From Cyanophora paradoxa (taxonomy: Eukaryota > Glaucocystophyceae > Cyanophorales > Cyanophoraceae): 64,000 nucleotides of DNA. Both the position numbers and the translations under genes were made by a program. Positions 1-11,037 of the stretch are shown one piece after another. How positions within the stretch are numbered: the stretch's first letter is position 1; each line of letters begins with the position of its first letter. The stretch spans positions 310,001 through 374,000 of the forward strand of contig QPMI01000005.1 in NCBI GenBank assembly GCA_004431415.1, written 5' to 3'. The notes below the pieces were generated by a model. It was not told the DNA's origin, did no database searches, and worked only from the letters and a program-made list of their open reading frames with translations.

Positions 1-2166
1 CACGGCAGGGCGATCTGCCTTCGGTCGGAGCGGGCGCGGCGGCTCGGCACGCGCTTCAGCGACGAGACCGTGCAGCTCTGCCTCCGCCTATGCGAGTCCT
101 CTCCAGGCGCGCCGGACCCTCCGCGTCCCCGCGCGCCCCGCCGCCGTCCCTCTCAACGCGTTCGAACTCGGCGCAGGCGGTGTCTTCACGTGGCACGGGC
201 TGGAGCGGGTACCGCCCGAGCTGCGGGGCGCCCTCGAGTCGCACAGCTGCATGACCGCCTTCGCACGCTTCGAGGTATCCCCCCGCGTCCACGCCTCGCC
301 CTCGCCCCTCGCCGGGCCAGGGGCGCTGACCGCGGGGGCCGGGGCGACGTGCGCAGAGCGCCGTGAACGCCATCATCGTCGTTGAGGATACCGGTGCGCT
401 CGAGCAGGCCGCGATCACGAGGCGCGCGGCGCGGCGCGGCGGCCTTACGCGGGGCCCGGGCTGGGGCGCAGACACGGTGGCGGGCTGGGGGGCCCAGGAG
501 AGCCGCTTCCTCCGCCTCGTCACCGACTCCTGCGGCCTCGTGCGCCTCCAAAGCTCGTCAGCTAAAGTCTAGAAGATCTTTTCAATCTTCGGGATTATAG
601 ATCGGACTAGACCCTCCGCTCTTCGGGTTGCACATGTATGACGGCTCGGGATCGGGGGCGGGCCTCGCCCCAGAGGGGCACCTAAACCGACCCGAGCTAG
701 AGCTCAAAACAAAAAGCTTCAAAGCTCAAAGCTTCTTATAACTCGCTAGATTTAGATCTAAAGTGACGGCTCGGGGGCAGGCGCTGGGGCAGGTGATGCT
801 GCGGGAGCGGCTGCTGCGCGAGGCGCGCCACTCGGCGCTGCTCGCGGGCATCGTACGCGAGATCTCCCAGGTTCGTCAAGCTTTCTCAGGCTTTCTTAAG
901 CTATAATATATAACCGTTTTACTATAACTCAACGGTTTTACTGTAAGATCTCTATACTATACGACGGGTGGGTAGGATGGGTTCGTAGGACGGCGCACAT
1001 GCGCGCGCTCGCTGCGGGCCGGGCCGGGCGGGCCCGGCGGGCGGGCGGGCGGGTAGGTTGGGGTGGGTCCGACGCCTCTTTTAGAGCTAAGAAGGAAGCT
1101 CAGTAGGAAGCCAAGGAAGGGAAGAAGTAAAGCCATGCGCGCGCGCGCCCTGAGCGGGTGGGTTTGCCCCGCGGGTAGGGTGGTTTCGAATTCGTAACAC
1201 GGCGCACATTTGAACCTCTAACTCAAGCATATAGAGCTAGATATTCGCTCTCTGCGCGATGCTCTGCGCTTATTCGTTAATGAGATAAGATTGACTCCGC
1301 GATCCATCGATATCGCAGGAGGTCGACAACTCAATTGAGACGATCGTCGCCCGAAGGTGCGTCGCCGCTCCCGGACCGGATCCGCCGCCCTAGTCACGCC
1401 CCTCTTAGAAAATTAGTTAGTTCCTCTTAGAACGCGCCCAGAACGCCCCTCTTAGTTGGGTAGTTCCGCCCTAGGATCCGCGCCCAGAACGCCCCTCTTA
1501 AGCTTAGTTACTTAGTTCGGACCTCTTAGATCTAGAGCAATCCACTTCGAGATTTAAGACCCAAAACCCAGTTTCGCTTTCGCTTTCTCATTTTGAGGCT
1601 TGAATTGCAGCGCGGAGCTGGTGGGCAGGGCCTTCCGCGCGGACCGCTGCGCCGTCTTCCTCTACAACGACAACACCTACCAGGAGCGCCTTGTCCAGCC
1701 CCAGGTAATTAATTATGCAAGAAACAATCAATAAAGAAACCCTCGCCCGCTTCGCCGAAACGATTGCAAGAGACCAATAAGAGAAAGCTCTTAGAAGCTA
1801 TTAGAAGCACGTACCAGGAGCGCCTCGTCCAGCCCCAGGTCCCTGCCGTTTATTAATCGATGCGTCCCGCCTTAAGCGTGTTATTTTACGATTTTCGTTG
1901 TTATATATTACGCGTTCCTTCATCGTTGGCGATTGGGTTGGCGATTAATATATTTCCTTGGCTGACTTGAGCTCGCATATCGGCTGCAGTTTGTCTGGGC
2001 CGCCCGCCCCGACATACCCACGGTGCGTCGGCGCTGTCGTAGCCACAGATTCCTGTCGAGCACTGGGGGGCGCGCTCTTACTCTGAGCGCAGTTCGGGGG
2101 CGGATTCGAACCGGAGTCTACCGCAATGCTGTGGCAGATGATGTTTGCGTCCCCCGGTGCGCGACT

Positions 2167-2200
<34 letters not shown>

Positions 2201-5200
2201 CACCCCTTTCCCTGGCGCCGCGGGGCGGCTGAGGGCGGCGCCTTGCCCGTCCTCCGTTGCGAGGCGCCGCGCACTAGGGCGAAGCACTGCTTTTTCATAT
2301 AATCGATGCGAACGTTATAATAAGAGATACTACCGAATTCATGTGTTCGAGTCTAAGACATGCTGCTGGCCGTCTTTAATTGAGAGAGAGCGGACTTCCC
2401 CCAGTGGCTGCCATGGCCAGACTGATTCGAATCCGCTCCGGATCCGGTCCCAGACGGCGTGCTGCACATCCCGAGCCGACTTTACGAGCCGTCTTATCAT
2501 TCTCTAAAACAGCGACGCTAGCGCTGCTTTTTCAGCCCCCCTTCCAGCCTTCCAGCCCTCCAGCCTTCCAGCCCTCCAGCCTTCCAGCCCTCCAGCCTTC
2601 CAGCCCTCCAGGCTGACAGGCTAGCGCTGACTTGACTCTGCTTGACTCTGACTGATTCGGATCCGCTCCGGATCCGGTCCCAGACGGCGTGCTGCACATC
2701 CCGGACATCGCGGCGGCGTCGCGGGCGCTGGCGGGGCCCGGCGACGACGACCTCCGCAGGAAGGCCGAGATGCTCTGGTCCAAGTCCACGTGCGCTCTTA
2801 AGCTCTCTACTATACTTATTGCTAGTCTACTATCTATAATACGTGCGCTTAACTTCAATAATTTATAATGTTTAAATAAATTTACGATAAGTCCACGTCT
2901 GCAGTGTCTACTAGATTGCGTCCACGGCCGTCGTAAAGTCGTAAAGGAGCTCTAGATCTTGCGAGCTATTTATAGCGTCTGAGACGTGCGCGCGCGACAG
3001 GATCGGAACGCGGGCGATGTTCCGTGGGCAGGTGCAGGGCATGATCTCGAGTGCGCCCGGCCCGCCCCGCCCCGCCCTCCAGCATCGTATCCGCGGCCGT
3101 GGCCATCCGAGCCGTGAAAGTCTAGACGATCTAATTTAGATGTTTTTTCTTGAGCTGTATAGTTTCTGGTTTAGACGATCTAATTTAGATGTTTTTTCTT
3201 GAGCTGTATAGTTTCTGGTCTAGACGATCTAATTTAGATGTTTCTAGGGCTATATAGTTTCTAGTTTAGACGATGCGATGCCTCTAACGATCCTCCACGA
3301 TCGGAGCGAGGCCTCTAACGCGGCCCGCTCTGCCCGCCCGTGTTCCGCCCCGCTCGTGTAAATCGCTGGCTCTGACTCGGCCTGCGCGCTCTGCCCGCCC
3401 CTGCTCCGCCCGTCCCGCCGGCGCAGTCGAGACGGTGGACGAGCTGGCGTCGTGGACGCGGGAGGACTGCGCCCTCTTCCGCCACGTCGCCGACCACGTC
3501 GCCGTCGTGCGCCCGCCCCCAAGCATTAAAGAATAAGAGCCGTCTTAATAAAGGCCGCCCAAACAATAAAGAATAAGAGTCGTCTTTAATTAGTATAAGA
3601 ATGAGCACGTTTACGAAACCTCGTTCTTTATAGTCGTCAAAACTATCTTAAAACGGCTTCCGCAACGTCGCCGACCACGTCGCCGTCGTGCGCCCTTTTA
3701 GCTAGCTATAGCAATATTTGAGCAACAGTTTAAGAAACCTCGTTCTTAAACTGTTGCTCCTATAGAAGGAACAATAAGCTCTAATAGAAACATCGTCTTT
3801 AATATAAAGCTCTTCTCTTCCGCCACGTCGCCGACCACGTCCCAGTCGTGCGCCAATATATATTGGCTTTGCAGCTGCTTGTATGAGTGCAATTGCAGTC
3901 GCGGTTAGCTCAATTAGGCTCGCTTACACGAGCGAGTCCACAGCCACCGCATGCTTCGGCTGCGCCGTGTTTGGGATCGTTCCTGCGCCATGCAATTCCG
4001 CCCTCGACGCGGGCTCGCTCGCTCACTCGACGGGCCCGCAGGCGATCGCGACGGGGCGGGCGCTGCAGGAGCAGCGGGGCCAGTGCGCGGAGCTGGCGGG
4101 CAAGACGCGGGAGCTCGAGCGTCAGCTCCAGTACTCGGGCCTCCTCCAGGCCGTGCGCACGCGCCCGCTCCTAAGCCGACTTCGCCGCACGCCTTTTAGC
4201 TTAAAGCTTCACCGTTGATCACTTTGTATAAACTGGCGAGCGCCGTATATAAGTACTCGGGCCTCCTCCAGGCCGAGCGCGCGCGCCCGCGCCCGTGCCC
4301 GCCGCTTGCTAACTGGACGCTCCCCAACTTCGTTAAAACCGACTTCGCCGCTCGCTCGCCATCAAGCTTCTTCACCGCTGATATCGATCGCCTTGTGTTA
4401 ATTATATAAAAGCGCCGCACTCGACTGGCGAGCGTGGCCAGAGCGCCAGCTCTCCATCTGAATTTGACGCCCTCAGATGACGCGGGAGATCCACCAGATC
4501 CTGGGCGTCAAGGAGGTGCGTTCCCGGCGAAATTCATAAATTCCCGGCGAAATTCATGGCTCGCCCATGGAGAGCCATGTTGCTTGCTTGCGCATCTACC
4601 ACCTCAACTAAGCCACCCCGGGCTATCTCTCTTGCTTGCGATCCTGGCCTTGCTTGCGCCTCGGATATATATAGATGCATATCGACGGATATCGCCCGCA
4701 GGTCTTCCAGAAGAGCGCGAAGCTCGTGCGGGAGGCGTTCGGGGCCTCCCGCGTCCGCATCTCCAGCTTCGACGTGCGTACACCCCTCCCTTCCTACCCG
4801 CTCGCTTGTGGGCTGCATCACCCCCCGCCCTTCCCCTCCCCTTTATAATGAGCTTCAGTTCTAGCTCTCTCTGAATCTCACGTTTTGTTGGGCAGGACAC
4901 GAGCCTGGAGGCGATCGACCTGGCGCCCACGGTGCCCTCCTCCTCCGTCGTCCTCTCCACCCGCGAGATCGGTGAGGCGCCAAACGTATTACCGAGTTCA
5001 ATTCCCGCATTTTCATATCCGCTGCGGCGCCGTCTTGAGTTTGCCACTGTCGATGTATTGCGACTCGCTCAAAAGAGATATTTCGGTATTTTATCATAGA
5101 GAGATGCGCGGAAGAGACAGAGCGTAAACATCAATCGGCGAGTCTTCGACGTCCCTTCCTCATATGGCGGCCGCAGATCACATGATGGAGCAGGAGGGGA

Positions 5201-5532
5201 AGATCAAGGATGGGTACCTGGCCGCGATGAAGTTTCTGGCGCTCTCTGGCCGCCGGCTCTGGCCCATCTGTGACGTAACCGATGTGCGTGGCGTACCCCG
5301 GCGGCTTCGCCGTCAGCGCGGCTACGCCGTCAGCGTCGCCTCCGTCGTCGGGGTTGGCGGCTCTGCCGCACGTTTGCTTTTCACAGGGCGTCCGTGCCTG
5401 ATTCTGAGCTGCCGCTCGCGCACCTTCGTGCACTTTCATAGGCTCCGAGGCTCTAGACCTGCCTCAAATATACAGTTTTTCGGACGGCCTCCTCAACTGA
5501 TTCTGATCCTGAGCTGGCCCGCCTCCCCCCCC

Positions 5533-5564
<32 letters not shown>

Positions 5565-7535
5565 AGGTAGCGGAGATGGAGGCGCTGGGGTTTCACGGCG
5601 AGAACCTCCTCGCCGCGCAGCGCATCTTCCTCATGCAGAACACCAAGAGCATCGTCTTCGCCGTGCGCCCTAAAAACCTCTCTCTCCTAAGCATCGTAAG
5701 CTTAAGCTTTTACCTTAAGCTGAAGAGCATATTCTTCGCCGTGCGCCCCCGGAAGCTTTTACCTCTAACTCTAGATCTTCGAACAGTTCCTTCAATTAAA
5801 GACAATAAATCCTCTAACGGTTCCTCTAATTAATCTCTAGATCTTCGAACGGTTCCTCCAATTAATGATAATGGGATCTCCTGCCCCATCCTCAAGCATC
5901 GCCTTTGCCGTGCGCCAAGCTTGAGCTTCCGATATCGATTCCACCCGACTCATCGTCTTCGAATTTTCTAAAAACTCTAAATCCGTCGCCTTGCCCCGGG
6001 AGTCTCAGCCCATAACTCTTCGAACGCGTTTCGAAACCCATTAAATAATGAAATTCATCGCTCACGCCGGATATCCGACCTCAATCTCGCGCTGGCGGCT
6101 CCTCGGCTCACCGCCCTCTTGCGCAGTTCACGTCATTCCAGGGGAAACCCAACGGCGTGATCGGGGTGCGTCCCCCGCCCTGAGTGTCCGATGCTCAATT
6201 CGACCGAAAAGCATCATCCTACGTTGCCATGTTTAAGGCGCATAGAATCTGAACACCGTAGAAGACTCTATATAGTTACGCATCTAGACCTGTGAAGAAT
6301 CCGGAGCTGACGCGCGGCGCGCAGGTGAGCCAGATGGACGGCCCGCGGCGCTGGGACGAGGCGGAGCTCCGCCTCTTTCAGACCGTCTCCGAGCAGGTGC
6401 CGTTCGTTTTTCAAATTTATGAAACATTTCTAGCACTCTCCTAACGTTTGGTGGGCGTTGCGGATGGCCATGTCCGATCCTAAGAGTTGATGTTCTGCTG
6501 CGCCGCAGATCGGGGTGGCGATCGCCCAGTCGCAGCTGCTCTCCAGCGAGAAGGAGCAGCGCGAGCTGCTCGCCCGCCAGGCGCGCGCGCGCGCGCTCGT
6601 TCCTCTGCGCTCTTCGAATTCCGTCGTTTTTTGACGCTTGAATTGCAGAACGCCGCCTTGGACCAGGCCCGTAGGGAGGCCGATGCGGTGCGCGGCTAGT
6701 TTAATTGATTGTATACGTAAATGCAATCGGGAATCAGATTAAGCTAAAGCTAAGTTCAGCTTAGGGTTGAATTGCCGCTCGCTGAATACGTCGCGCCGCA
6801 GGCGTCGACCGCAAAGTCTCAGTTCCTCGCCATGGTTCGCCCGCGGCTCTGAATCTGAATTCGAAAGATCTAGATCTAGGTCCAGAAGGATGCGAGCGAC
6901 CGACCGCCCGCGTGCGCTCACTTGCGCTGGCTCGCGTGTCGCAGGTGTCGCACGAGATTCGGACGCCGATGAACGCGCTGTGCAACATGAGCGAGTTCCT
7001 GCTCGACACGGAGCTCTCCCCGCAGCAGTACGAGTGCGCGCGCCCGGGCCCGCAGAGATCGGGGTTGGAGTCGAAGCCGTCTGATGTCGCGATCGCGACC
7101 GGCAGCTTCTGCTCGACGATGCACAGCTCCAGCTTCGCGCTGCTGAACATCCTCAACGACATCCTCGACACCTCCAGGCGCGTTCGCCCGCCCTCGTGAT
7201 CACGAACTAAGAAAAGCCTGTATTAGATGTAACCCTATAAAATGCCACTCGAACCTTCACTTGTATTGCTATATATCTCCGTAATCCGGTCCTCCAGCTA
7301 GCTACCCTTTCTATAATAGATTGAGAGGAAATCTGATCCAAGAAAAACTCTTATAGCTATAGTATAGCGCCCTCACGATCACAAATCCCCGCGCTGCCGC
7401 GGATCTAACGTCTGGTCGGGCTTGGCAGGCTCGAGTTCAACAAGGTGGAGATCAAGCGCGAGTCGGTCGTCGTGCGGGACCTCGTCGAGAAGGTGAACGG
7501 GTGTAAAGATTTACTTATCTAGATTATCTACCTAG

Positions 7536-7575
<40 letters not shown>

Positions 7576-10500
7576 CTCTTTGGTCTCCTGCGTGTTTGTC
7601 CATCCCGTCTGACTTCGAATCCGCCCCGGCAGGTGGTGGAGCTCATGTTCCCGTCGGCGGCGCAGAAGGGGATCGACCTGACGTGGCACGTCGCACGGGG
7701 CGTGCCCCGCGCGATCTTCACCGACGGCGCCCGCCTCAACCAGATCGTGCGCCTCGTTTGTTTCGTTTCCCTTGTTGTTGTTCACTGCAGCTGCGCGCGC
7801 GTGATACGTGATTTGTGGTCTTCTCCCAGCTCGTAAACTGCGTGGGGAACGGCGTCAAGGTCAGTCAGGCCTTTGCTACATCCATTAAATTACGTGTTCC
7901 CGCATCCCGCGGCCGTCGCTAACCTTGACCTGAACCTCCGAATAAATAAATTCGCGATCAGTTCACGACGAGCGGGGAGGTGAGCGTCGTGGCGGACGTC
8001 GACGAGGCCTCGGGCGCCCTCCGCATCGCCATCCGGGACACCGGCATCGGTATCTCGGCTGAGGACCAGAAGAAGCTCTTCTCCTGGTTCTACCAGGTGC
8101 CTAATTATGAGCTCATCGTTTTTGCTTTACGCTTGTTATAAATTATAAGATGTTAAGACATTCCCAGGCCGACAGCGGCCACGCGCGCGAGTATAACGGT
8201 GACTCACGTCGGCGTCAGTACTTTCCCGCGCCGGCGCCGCCTCTAAGCACAGCCCTCCGGCCAGGGACGGGCCTGGGGTTATTCATCTCGCGGAAGCTGG
8301 CGGTTCTTTTGGGGGGCAGCCTGACCTGCAGCAGCGAGCTCGGCCGCGGCTCGTCGTTCGTCCTCTGCCTCCCGCGCGCCGCCGTGGCAGAGCCGGCGGA
8401 GAAGGCCGTGCAGGGCGACGCAAACGGGTCGAGCCACCACCCTTCGAGCCCGGCCGTGCAGGGCAGCGGCGGGCTCACACTCGCCGGCCGCCGCGTCGCC
8501 ATCGCCACCCACTCGCCGGCCACTTTTGTGCGTATACACACTCTAGGCTGCGCCGAGAGAGGGCGACCCGTTTATAGTACACACTGCGGCGACTGCGCTA
8601 TAGTACATGTGCCTGCGCATGCTCTCGCGTGCCTGCGCATACACGCTCTAGATTGCCGGCCAAACCCGGCCTACCCTCCGAGAGAGGGCGACCCGTTTGA
8701 CTTTGACTGTGGTCTGTGGACTGTGGGCGCAGTCGCTGCTGCGGGACGCGCTGGAGGACGCCGGGGCGGCCGTCTCCGAAGCCGACGCCGACGCCACCGG
8801 CGCCAGGGGCGGCGCGGACGCCGTGATCGTCGACCTGGCGCCCGGCGCCCCGCAGGCCAAGGTGGGACCCGCGCGCACTCTGCACGGCCATGGTCAATCA
8901 AATAAAACGAGGCTGCGGCGTCTGAAGCCTTCGCTGCGCCTGATAATCCCCCGACTCCTTCGCGATTGACCTCTGCTGCGCCCGCTGACCCGCTCGGCGT
9001 GCGCGCGTTCGTAGCTGGCGGCGAAGCTGGCGGGGGCGGTGTGGGTGGCGCTCGTCGCCCGCGGCGCGGCCTGCCAGGACCCCGCCACCAAGGTGCCCGG
9101 CAAGCGCGCCCGCAAAGTCGAAATTTTCCTAGACTTCATCGCAACGGAGCCTCGGAGTTGAGATTCGTGCTTTGGTCTGCTCACGAGCCTCTCCACGTGC
9201 CGGAAAGACACTCTCCATGCTCGGAATTCGAAGACTTTAAGTTTAGGCGTGGATTTAACTTTGCGTTCGGATCTTCGCGTTTGGAGGCTTTGATTTGGCG
9301 CGCCGCAGACGTGCCGGGCGATCGTGACGAAGCCGATCAAGTCCCGCGCCGCCGTCGACGCCGTCGCTGCCGCCCTCGCGATCGGCCCCGCCGCCCTGGG
9401 CCAGGGCCAAGGCCCGGGCCCGGGCCCCGCCTCCCCGCCCGTCTTCTCGTCGCGCTTGCGGGAGTCGCCCCGCAACAACGTTAACTCGCCGCGAGCCTCG
9501 CCCAAGGCACTGCCGCTGGCCCCCGCGGCCGCTGGCCCGGCCGCCGCCGACGTCTGCCGCCTCCGCGTCCTCGTCGCCGAAGACGTCGAGGTCCGCCCCC
9601 TTTCTATTATTAGCTCAAGGTTACAACAGATCCATTGTATATAGATAGACGTTGAGGTCCTCCGGATCCCTCCTAACGATCCGATCGATTCTATCCGTCC
9701 ATGGCTATCATATCGTCCAACCTCCCCCCAAAAAGATATTGATAGCTGCAGGTTCCCAATTGCAATAGGTCCGACGGTCTTCTCTTAAGAATTTTATATG
9801 CATACCGTTTAGACTTTCATTCCTATCCGTTCTATTCTATTCTACTCTATCCATTGTATTCTATTATAACCTCCGCGCAGGTGAACAAGAAGATCCTGCT
9901 GCTGATGCTCAAGAAGGCCGGCCTGGGCGACGTCCCCGCCGTCTCCAACGGGGCCGAGGCCCTCGCCGCCCTCTCCGACGCCGCCGCCGCCGGCTCCCCC
10001 TTCCACTGCCTCCTCCTCGACGGTCCGTCCCCATCGCAGCCCAAAAGCCTTTCTATGAGTTATTATACATTCTTAGCCATTCTTAATGAATCCCGTCCTT
10101 TAATGATACATACCGTGATATAGATAAAGCCGATATATATAGTATATATAGGCTCCCCCTTCCACTGCCTCCTCGACGGTCCGCATTCGTTACTCCCCCT
10201 TCCACTGCCTCCTCGACGGTCCGATTCTGAAAGAATATACCCGTCCTTTTATGATACATACCGTGCCTTCGATTAGCTTTAGCTGTTCATGATGGCCGCT
10301 GCTTAGTTATCCGTGCATATCACAACAGATTTTGAAGTTGTAACAAGGATTTAGACGTTAGATATTACGGCCCCGAATTGCAGTTCTGAGAGAGCTCCCG
10401 CCTCCGATCCACCCTTCATTTTCTGACGCTGCCGGCTCGCTCGACAGTGATGATGCCCGGTTCGTGTGCATCCAAAGCTCAAGGCGGGCGGGCGGGCCGA

Positions 10501-11037
10501 CTCGCGCCGCCGCCGCCGCGTCTTCGCCTCTTTGATTCAAGCCGTCTTCGCTGAGTAGCGCGCCCCGGCTGACCGTTCCTCTCTCCCCCCCTTCGCGGCG
10601 CGCGCGCGCGCAGTGATGGACGGGATCACGTGCGCTCGGCGCATCAGCGCGGAGCTGCCGCCGGACCAGCGTCCCTACGTCGTCGCCCTGTGCGCCCCGG
10701 CCCCTTTACATCTTCTCTTCTCTTCCGCGCGCCGCCGTCGACGTCCAAAGACGTCGGTTTGACCGGTGATCCGCGTCGGCTCGCGCCGCAGGACGGCGAG
10801 CGCGATGGCGGGGGACAGGGAGCGCTGCCTCGCCGCCGGCATGCAGGACTACTGCTCGAGTCCGCCCCGTTCCCTTTAATTTCTTCTTGGCCGACTCGCA
10901 GCCGGGGCTCGAGCTCGCTGACGTCTACGTCTACGGAACGCGCAGAGCCGATTCGGATGGAGGAGCTCTCAGCGGCGCTCGCGCGGGCGGCCGCCGCAAT
11001 GCACCCGCAGCTGCCCCCGCTCCCCGGGCAGCTTTGA
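1..11037 (+). CDS. Hybrid sensor histidine kinase (GAF-GAF-HisKA-HATPase-receiver), 5' end outside window
   Basis: The gene is spread over more than 25 small exons. GAF-like exons come first ([20 protein letters not shown] at about 1635-1707; [18 protein letters not shown] near 3428-3507; [12 protein letters not shown] near 4740-4774). The dimerisation/phosphoacceptor exon ([18 protein letters not shown], His near 6950) is at 6945-7035, followed by [15 protein letters not shown]. The ATPase has the N-box [16 protein letters not shown] (7740-7966), the G1 box DTGIGIS (8038-8057) and GTGLGLF (8263-8283). A degenerate receiver-like stretch follows (8731-9090). The C-terminal receiver has VLVAEDVE (9566-9590), the phosphoacceptor LLLD (Asp 10018-10020), [15 protein letters not shown] and SKPIRMEEL. 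Conserved Asp, Thr and Lys are all present, so phosphorelay is likely intact. The ligand is unknown and no chromophore Cys was identified. Introns are AT-richer than elsewhere in the window and carry exon-end copies. The stop is TGA at 11035-11037. The first 600 bp contain exons of unrecognised sequence. Confidence 0.88.
2536..2612 (+). repeat. 16-bp tandem minisatellite in an intron
   Basis: About four to five imperfect copies of ccttccagccctccag sit in an intron of the histidine kinase, directly before the second copy of an acceptor/exon-start segment. Confidence 0.85.
3120..3271 (+). repeat. Three tandem copies of a ~50-bp AT-rich unit
   Basis: The unit begins with (t)tagacgatctaatttagat and ends with tatagtttctgg. 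The first two copies are nearly identical; the third is diverged in its middle. It lies inside an intron of the histidine kinase gene and has no coding potential. Confidence 0.9.
6945..8527 (+). other. Catalytic core (HisKA and HATPase_c) of the hybrid histidine kinase
   Basis: The core runs over exons at about 6945-7037, 7091-7177, 7430-7493, 7634-7749, 7832-7860, 7962-8096, 8169-8200 and 8263-8527. The first carries the phosphorylatable His in the HEIRTPMN motif. The last two introns split the ATP-lid region, between [10 protein letters not shown] and [11 protein letters not shown]. All boxes expected for an active kinase (H, N, G1, G2) are readable once introns are removed. The donor after ...QQYEC appears to be GC (gcgccc), because joining there gives an uninterrupted frame into [16 protein letters not shown]. 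Confidence 0.8.
7541..7573 (+). repeat. (ATCT)n microsatellite
   Basis: About eight uninterrupted copies of the tetranucleotide lie within a histidine kinase intron, upstream of the acceptor at about 7631. Confidence 0.9.

Noticed and set aside
2050-2160. tRNA gene suggested by ggattcgaaccgg
   Set aside because: No acceptor stem, D-arm or A box can be paired around it; it is only a T-arm-like fragment in an intron.
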